A DNA stretch of 64,000 nucleotides, taken from assembly GCF_021347895.1 (NCBI RefSeq), contig NC_067113.1, positions 618,844 to 682,843 on the forward strand, written 5' to 3'. The stretch comes from Acanthochromis polyacanthus. Taxonomy: Eukaryota > Chordata > Actinopteri > Pomacentridae. Shown piece by piece: positions 50,501 to 59,500 of this stretch; within the stretch, counting starts at the first letter, position 1, and each line of letters opens with the position of its first letter. Both the position numbers and the translations under genes were made by a program. The notes beneath the pieces are model-generated. The model was not told the origin of the DNA. It was given only the letters and a program-made list of their open reading frames with translations, and did no database searches.

Positions 50501-53500
50501 AGGTTTGATCAACCTCCATTGCTGCAGAACAGCTTTAAGTTGTTTACTCATTTCTGGTATAATTCTGGAATCCATCCATGCATTCTCTATACACCGCTTT
50601 ATCCTCACTAGGGTCGCGGGGGGTGCTGGAGTCTATCCCAGCTGACTCGGGTGAAGGCAGGGGACACCCTGGACAGGTCACCAGTCTGTCACAGGGCTAC
50701 ATATACAGACAAACAATCACACTCACATTCACACCTACGGGCAATTTAGAGTAACCAATTAACCTCAGCATATTTTTGGATTGTGGGAGGAAGCCGGAGT
50801 GCCCGGAGAAAACCCACGCATGCACAGGGAGAACATGCAAACTCTATGCAGAAAGATCCCAGGCCCAGGCCGGGATTTGAACCGGGGATCTTCTTGCTGC
50901 AAGGCAAAAGTACTAACCCCTACATCACTGTGCAGCCCATAATTCTGAAATGTACATTACTTTTCAGTTTTGGGTAACCTTACCTTTTTTAACCTCTGAC
51001 AGTTCACCACTTACCTTTGGAACATTTCAAGCTATTCATTGGACTTAAACTACTTGAATTTCAATAAAAGCTGGAAAAATTGTGGCGTTCTAAAAATTTT
51101 ACTAGTCTATGTTTAGGCTCATTGTGAGTGAACTCGGAATTGGTCAAGTGCTCCCCTGATGATGTTTTGTAAAATCAGAACATCTAAAGTGACAAAGCCA
51201 CTTATGTAGTGACAGGAGGTTTGTAGGTAAGTCTGTAAGATGCTTTTCAGTCCATACTGAAATAAAACGTAAAGCTCTATAACATTCTTTACCTAACCAC
51301 TGAAAAGCAGACACTACTGATGTACAGAGGAGACAACAGTACTTAAAGAGAGAAAGAGATGTAGAAAAGACCTAGAAACAGGAAAGAAGTTGCTTCAAAA
51401 TTACCACAGTGAGAGAGGACAGCGTGCCCAACAAAAAAAGTGTAGAGAAGCTCATAAGAGGTCTAAAGCAGGAGAAAGTTGGGTGAAGGGTTAAAACCCC
51501 TCCAATCACCCCTGAACCCCACACCAGAAATATTAGATTTACATTTTGAAGCAGTTGCCAAGTTTTCAGCTGTATGTTGAAGTAGATGTGTTGATAGGCT
51601 CGGGTAGCAAGCCATCAAAAGGAAATCCAAATGTTGAAAAGCAATGTTCTGAAACAAAGGGCAAGTTTCAGCTAAGTTCCTTTGTTTTTGTTTTCTTTTT
51701 TTTTTTAATTTGAGGAATAGTGCTCACAGAAAGTATTAAAAGTTACTGAAAGAAAACTTTGGTGTCTTGAGCATGTATTTTTCACTTTTACCTAATTATC
51801 TATAATCAAAAATAATGTAACTTGGTGCCCGTATAGCTCATTGGGTTAAGCAGGCGACCCATGTACAGGGGCTGGTCTCCAATGCAGCGGCCCGGGTTCG
51901 CCTGGAGGTAAATCAGTTGTGCAGGGGGGGATACCACGAGCAGCGGAGCTTCTACGGCTCATCACCGCTGCTTGGGACACACGTCTCAATTCTGATCACA
52001 GATGTATTAAAAATGACTCCCGAGACACACACGTGTTTTGCACACACTGTTGAAATCTGGCTGGCACAACCATGTCCAACCAGTAGTCCAAACGCAGAAA
52101 TGCCCGGTAGCAGCCGACCACGCGAGTTTGGTGTTGCGGTGACGGACTGGCTTGGCTCCGTGCCAAATCAAATTTTCAAAATCATCTGGCGGGCCAGATA
52201 TTATTCCTGACAGACCAGTTTTGGCCCGCGGGCCGCCAGTTGCCGACCACTGCCATAAAAGATGGATGATGCCACCACAGAGTCATTAAAAGTCCTCAGG
52301 AGTGTCCCCTACACCCCAAACGACAGCAGTCTCCTCATTAGACAGAGTCTGCTTTGACCCTTCTTCTAAAGTGCTGTGGTGTGGTCTGACCAGTCCAGTT
52401 TATTGTTCAGGTGCACACCCAGGTACTTGTATGAGTCCACTCTCTCCATGTCCATGCCCTGGATGTTCACCAGTGGTGGGGGTGTGTGACTGAATCTGTG
52501 GAAGTCCACCACCAGTTCTCTGGTCTTTCCTGAGTTGATCTGGAGGCAGTTTCACTAGCACCAGTCCACAAAGTCCTGGTTCAGTTCTCTGTACTCCCAA
52601 TTATCATCATCTGAGATGAGACCGACGACTGCAGATGACAGCTGGGTGAGTGGTTCATGAAGTCTGCAGTGTACCAGGTGAAAAGAAACTGAGCCAAGAC
52701 CATTCCCTGTGGGGCCCCTGTGCTGCAGCTCATCATGTCAGAATCACAGTCCTGTGTCCTCACAACCTGTGGTCTACCCAAGAGGTGGTGATCCACCCCT
52801 GTGACCTTCAGCTTGTCCCTCAGAAGAACCAGCTGAATCATATTAAAAACACTGGAGAAATCAAACGACATGATTCTCGCAGAACTTGCAGGCTTCTCCA
52901 AATGGAACAGAGCTCTGTCCAGGGGGAAGATGACAGTGATTGCAATCATGTTTAAAAAGAAAGCTCTAGATAAGATCCAGGGCGAGTCACTATGTAGTGC
53001 ACGTGATGAGTTAAAGGTTACCTGTGGTGGTCCCAGCGAATGGCAATACCAAAAATATGAGACAATAATGTGACATTTGATAGATAGCTAACGCTCCCAT
53101 CGTTATGCAGAGTCTTCATTTTCAAATATAACGCCGCTCACATTCCCCGCTGTTGATTTCACTGGGAGACGCCATATTGAGACAGGATGTGACGTCGCGA
53201 CGTTAAAGGGCTTCAGCCTTGATCTACGGATGTGTATGCGAGATCGCCGTTGCTGTGTTATTGTCACTCATAAAATGGAATATTTTGACGAAACAAATGA
53301 ACTTGGCCAACGTGGATATATTTTTGAGCCAGAAGTATCAACGGAATCCAAATCTGGGGATAACAGTTCTCAAAGTGATGAGGAATCGTCAGAATCTGAG
53401 GCAGAAAATGCTGCACTGAACTGGAGAGATGGGAGGGCGAAAATGGCTGCATCTGCTTGGTGCAAATGTGGTCGCTGTGTTAACCCGTTAAGGTTCAGCG

Positions 53501-56500
53501 GCCTGTATTCGGGCCGTTTTGAGATGTGCATAAGCATTTTTCAAAACCTACCGAAGCCGCAAACTCGATGATAGAAACACTATACACCCATGGAAAGCTT
53601 AGATTCTCATGAATCCGCCAGTATAAACCACTTTCAGATGTAATTACCACAGCGGGTAATATAAACACATTTGTCCAACAAACAACAAATCATGTAAACA
53701 GCAAAACTCACCTTTGAAGGCTTATAACTGGTCACAGATGAAAATATCCCACAAGAAACAGCCATAATCCAAGTTTGGGCATCCAGACAAAACTAGCCAG
53801 TAAAATATTTTGTCCAAAACATGTCTTGAAATCAGTAAATAATCCAGCAATACCTCGTCTTCGTGCGCGCGCACGTCACGATGCGCGTCCCATACTCACT
53901 CTATATGTCTTCATATCTTTATGTAAGTTTATGTAGAAATTAGAAATTTTTTTAGCGAACTATTGCTCTCAAAATGGCCGCTGAACTCTAACCTTTTGAT
54001 TGACACCTCATTTCAACCAATCAAGTGACTTTGGTCAGCCTTCCAGGGCGAAACAGCCAACCGTTGACGACAGTGCGCAGGCTCGGCGGCGCTGACGGCA
54101 GCAGCCAATCACGATCCAGACATGCTATCAACGAGTCCACGTCACTGCCTCACTTCCAGCGGCCAAGAAGAAGCAAGTATGTCGTCCCCCATGCTGTGCC
54201 AGGTTATTAGGTGCGCGAATCGCGGGCGGTAATTATTCATTTCTCTCATGACTGAGAAACATATTTCTACTATCATACAGCGGAAGTCAAACAGAATCAC
54301 ATATATTTTTATTTCTAACCACCACAGGTACCCTTTAAAATCCTGCCATGTAGCACAAAAGCTGCACAAATGCTGTAGCATCACAGATGCTGCTTCACCC
54401 ATCAACATCATACATGTTGCCACTGTTCACAGAGTTGCCTACCAGCCCCACTATAGCTTAGCATGCAATGAAAGTCCTCAGACAAACAATCAGCTACCGT
54501 AGTCCAGGTCAGACATCCATGCTCCAGAGATTTGTCCCGATGCTCTGTGGTGTATTTGAGGACAACATCACAACTGTAGATGCTGCACAACTCTCCCTCT
54601 TTTTTCACAAAGGAAAAGACTTTCACCACATTCCACCAAGTAGTGATGCACTCCATCAGCACCTCCTTCAACGAGCTTAGCAGATAAGAAAAAATTGTGA
54701 AGGGACATGATATAAATATGGCTAAGACTAATGGAGGGCCTTGGTATCACGAATCATGTTTCTCTTTAGAGTGGACATGTATGGGGCAAGGCACTCGTCC
54801 AACACCATGTGACAATTTTGCCGTCTCTATGGGGATGGCAGCAGGGTTCCCCAGACTCTCCACCAACTCCTGTCTACACTACAATTGCCACTATTTCAAA
54901 GGACTTGCCAGACCTTGTCATGTGCAAGTTTAAGAGTGGCTGTAAGGCACCCCCTGCAAATTCTGCATGCAGAGGCTGCTTTGCATGCCTTTCTGTAGAT
55001 GTCATGGCTCATGTTCCCACAGTTGTGCAGACGTCTAAATAGACAATCATCTTTATGATGTATTTACACCAAGCTATTAGTCTTCATCACTAAAAAAATG
55101 TAGGTATGGCATTGCCTACTTCTAAAATGTGAGCATACACTCATGGAAATAAATGTTAGACCACCCTTCTTTTTCTCAATTTCTTGTTCATTTTAATTCC
55201 TGGTACCACTACAGGTACATTTGTTTGGACAAATATAATGACAACAACAAAAATAACTCACGAGTTTAATTTCAGATCTGATATCAGACATTTTCCATGG
55301 TTTTCTTGATAACCAAAATGACTTCAGTTCTTCCATCAATAGCTATGGCATTGTACTGCCAAAAAACAGCTTTTAGGATTCCATGTTTTCTTTTCTGTCT
55401 GCTTTAGTCCCATGATCCACACAGGAGTTAGTACTGATCCATAACCATTGTTTGTGATGACTGCAGCCATGCATTTTGGCATGCTCTCTACCAACTTCTG
55501 ACATTGTTCTGCTGTCAGAGCAGCTCATTCCTGTTGCATGAATTCTACCTAATCTGCTTTGTTTTTGGGCTTGTGGTTCTCCATTTAGCGGTTGATGATT
55601 TTCCACAGGTTTTCAATTGGATTTAGATCTGGTGATTGAGCAGCCAAGGCATGGTTCCAATGTTCTGTTTCTCCATCCAGGCTTTAACTGACCTTGTTGT
55701 GTGGCAAGGGGCATTGTCTTGTTGGAAAATCCAGTAATTGGAAGCAGGAAAGAGTTTTCCAGCTGATGGAAGAAGACTGTTTTCAAGAGTAGTGCTATAC
55801 ATGACCTGGTCCATTTGCCCTGTTCCACCCAGACTGAAACTACCCCAGATGGTCACTGATCCACCCCCATGTTTTACTGTAGGGGCAGACAGTCTGGTTT
55901 GTAGCTTCACCAGGCTTCCTCCTAACCAGTAAGTTGGCTGGAGTGGGCATCAAGTGAAAATTGGAGTCATCATTGAAGAGGGCCTTGGTCCAATCATCAA
56001 CAGTCAAGTCCTATTTCTCCACAGTGTGCACTCATTTTAAAGTCCCTGGAGGTATGAGGATGATTCCTGACACAGGAACGGATGAGTGACGCTCATCTGG
56101 TGGGTAGAAAGACATTTCCTGCCGTGACCAGCTAGCAGTTTGGTAGAACCATGTTGGGCTTGTTTTTTCTTGGTGTAATGAACGGCTGTCTTGGAGATCG
56201 TCAGCTTCTTCGCTACCTGTCTCTCACTCATGCCAATTTCCAGAAGGACCAAGATGGCTGCCTTTGTGGCTTCACATAATTCTTGAGTTTTAGGCATTAT
56301 GTGAAAGCTGACGGCTTCTGAGTTGTGCTACGGCTTGAATGTCAGCAGAAAACCATTCTAGGCCTTTGCATGTGCAGTGCTGCTGATGACATGAAATGTC
56401 CTCTTAGTTACCCTAGGAATAAAATGAAGCTTAAGCATGTCAGATAAGACATAACATACTCTACCAGGGAATACAATGAAGCCAGAGGATGTTAAATAAG

Positions 56501-59500
56501 ATGTAATAAGACAAGTATTATGGAGTCAGTTGCATTTTTTGTCATGTTCATTGCGTTCTCCAGGTAATGAACCTTTATTTGTACCAGGCATTAAAATGAA
56601 CAAGAAACTGAAGAAGACAATGAAGGTCTAATGATTTTTTCTTTGATTGTAGTTATGGACTTGTTGTCTCACTACTCATTTTCTTAGCATCCGTAATACA
56701 CGTATTCAACACTTTAAGTTGTATTCATTAAATTGAGTTTTGATTTGACTGTGTTTTTGGTATGTGTTTTTTATATAAATTGCATACTTTACCTTCAGTT
56801 GTCATGGTGAGAAGAATATCATTCTTTTTTAAGTCTTGAAACCGATTTTATTAGATTCCTTGACCCCCAAAATGTACAATTTGACACCAAGTTTGCCATT
56901 ATAGCGATAACAGAAGCAAAGATATGGGCCTCCCAAGGATGGTCGGCGGCCATTTTAAAAATGGCCGCCAAAGCGTGATCTCACTTGTGTCTTAGGATAA
57001 ATTTACTTGTATGACCCTAAGGTACTTCCATACCAAAGGGAACCTTTGCATCATGATTTGCAGTCAAAAGTTGAATAACCTCCCTACTATACTCTTCTCC
57101 CCATTTCCTGTCTCTCTTCACTGCGACTATCGCAACAAAAAGGCGAAAAAAAATAATGTAACTATTCAACCTTGTTACTTTCTGTTACCCTCATTACAAG
57201 CTAGTCTGCCATATCATTTTAACTGAAAATAATCATAAATTACTTTTTCAGCTCAAAAGGTTTTGACCAGTTGTTCTTTAAAGAGTTTAAGCAATTAAAT
57301 GCATAATGTCTTCAGAGTAAATATTGCAAAATAAATACTGAAATTAGTAAACTGAAACATGCCACTATGGAAAAGTCGGGCAAGATAGATTTAATTTAAA
57401 TGACGTCATATGTGAAATCAAATAGTTATTCAGAGAGAATGTTACTTCCTTTACTTAATGGAAAAGGAATTATATTTAACAAATTAATTAATGTACTTTT
57501 TCAGGTTCCTTAGTGTTGGTAACAGGGTCACACCAAAATAGAAAACAGCAAATAAAACATGTAATAAAAATTTTACCACTGATGTGTAAGCTGTGCCAAT
57601 CAAGCCTTTGATAGTTGATCATCTATTATTGATGAATATGAAGCAGAAAATTGTAACAGAGAAGGTTCATTTTTCAGGAATTTTGAAGACTACTTGTCCT
57701 CCAGTTCTGGAATGACCAAGCTTACTGGTGACTTCTAAGTAGATCTGTGGGTAGCTGTCTGTTCTGGGATGATGAGTGGTAAACATGCTCATCTTTATGT
57801 GCTTCAGCTGTGGAGAAAGCAAATGTGTGAAATAAAAAACTTAAACCTACTATGTTATTAAACATGTTTTGTTGATATGTTGCCAAGTACTGTCCCATGC
57901 CTTTAACTCCTCTAATACGTGTCTGCTTCCTTTTATTCCTTTATTCTTGTCCTCCGTCCTTTCTGTCCTTGTTGCACTGTCCTCTCCTTCAGGAGAAGGG
58001 GAGCTGGCAGCTGCCCACTACCAGCAAGCAGTACGACTCAAACCAGCCCATTACGTTGCCATGGTGAACCTGGGCCGTCTGCTGCGATCATCCAATGAGA
58101 ACAGAGAAGCTGAGTCTTGGTACAAAAGGTCAGAAAAGTATTGAGTATTGAAAAACATTATTATTATTTAAAGAGGACAAGTTCCGAGTCAGTGACAGCC
58201 TCGAGCTACAGAGCTTATTAACACAATGGTTGCTGCTGCCCTTCTAGAGGGACAAGAAAAATGTGTTTGTTTTCACCCAAAAACACATCTAAAATCACAG
58301 TTTTTACTCATCACTGAAACTCTCAACTTCAGCTAAACATGACATCTGTATTTGGTTGATTAATAACACAATATAAAAGAGAAAGCATCTACATTAACAT
58401 AATTCCTTACATCACATCCTACAATAGCAGGAATACAGAAAAACAAGAACATGTACTTGCAGAGCCGAATAATCCAGTATTTATATGTACAACAGCCAAA
58501 CTGATACTGACAGATTATTCCCATCAAACTTTTGGAAAAGACACACACAAATGTGTACCAAGATGGCGGAGCATCCTTTAAATGGAAAGTGCACATTTCG
58601 AAGGGAACAGTAAGATTAAGCTGGTTCAAGATATTTGCATCAACCTGTGTTCATTTGATTCATTCTGATTGATTAATTAAGCTTGTTCAACTAAATCAAT
58701 CTGCAGCCTGTTAGAAATCTGACCTCTGCTCGTAGGGCTCTGGAGGTGACGAGGAAGGTAGACATACTGACTCCGCTGGGAGCGCTGTACTACAATACAG
58801 GTCGCTATGAGGAGGCTTTGCAGGTGTACAGAGAGGCGGCCACACTGCAGCCAGACAGCACCGACATCTGGCTGGCATTGGTGAGCAGAGACACACACAC
58901 ACAGCAAATCTGGCATGCAAGGATATCTAAGTGTACAGTTGAAGCTAAAAACATTCATACTCACTCCAGATGTGGATTCAGAGTAAATTTGTATTTGACC
59001 AATCCTTTTCTTCTGGCTGGACATGCTGTAAATACATGACAAAAGAAAACAGGACTTTGTGTTAGAGGTGATCATGGTGAATGTTAGCTGTTTCTATGTT
59101 TTTGTTCAGTGTGTGTGTGTTCTTCTTTTACATTTTCACTAAGAATGTAATGTCCACAATTATTCATTAAATTGTCATAACTTCTTGAGAAAGTGTAGCT
59201 CCTATGCCATTCCAGGTGGTCCTGGTAATCTCTACCATGTTCTGGAGTATTCTAATACACTATAACTTAAGGAACATCTGATGCAGCATCTGGCCTCAGT
59301 GCTCAGTTGATTGTGAGTCATGCCTGAGAGAAAGCTGCACACTGTGGCTGCTCACAACACGAGGGGAGGCTATAAAGGTGTGCCCAAATGTTTTTAAGGT
59401 CCAGTAGCCACAGTGCAAAACAACACAAAGTGCAAGGAGTTCCACACTGAAAAATCTCAAAGGCTGGTAGGAAACCAGAAATGATACCTCACACCAGTAA

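Noticed and set aside
51826..51912. Functional tRNA gene
   Set aside because: A- and B-box-like sequences but no convincing acceptor stem or anticodon loop. The tRNA-like heads at 11707, 47378, 50942 (minus) and 63790 (minus) were rejected likewise, as they lead into SINE bodies.
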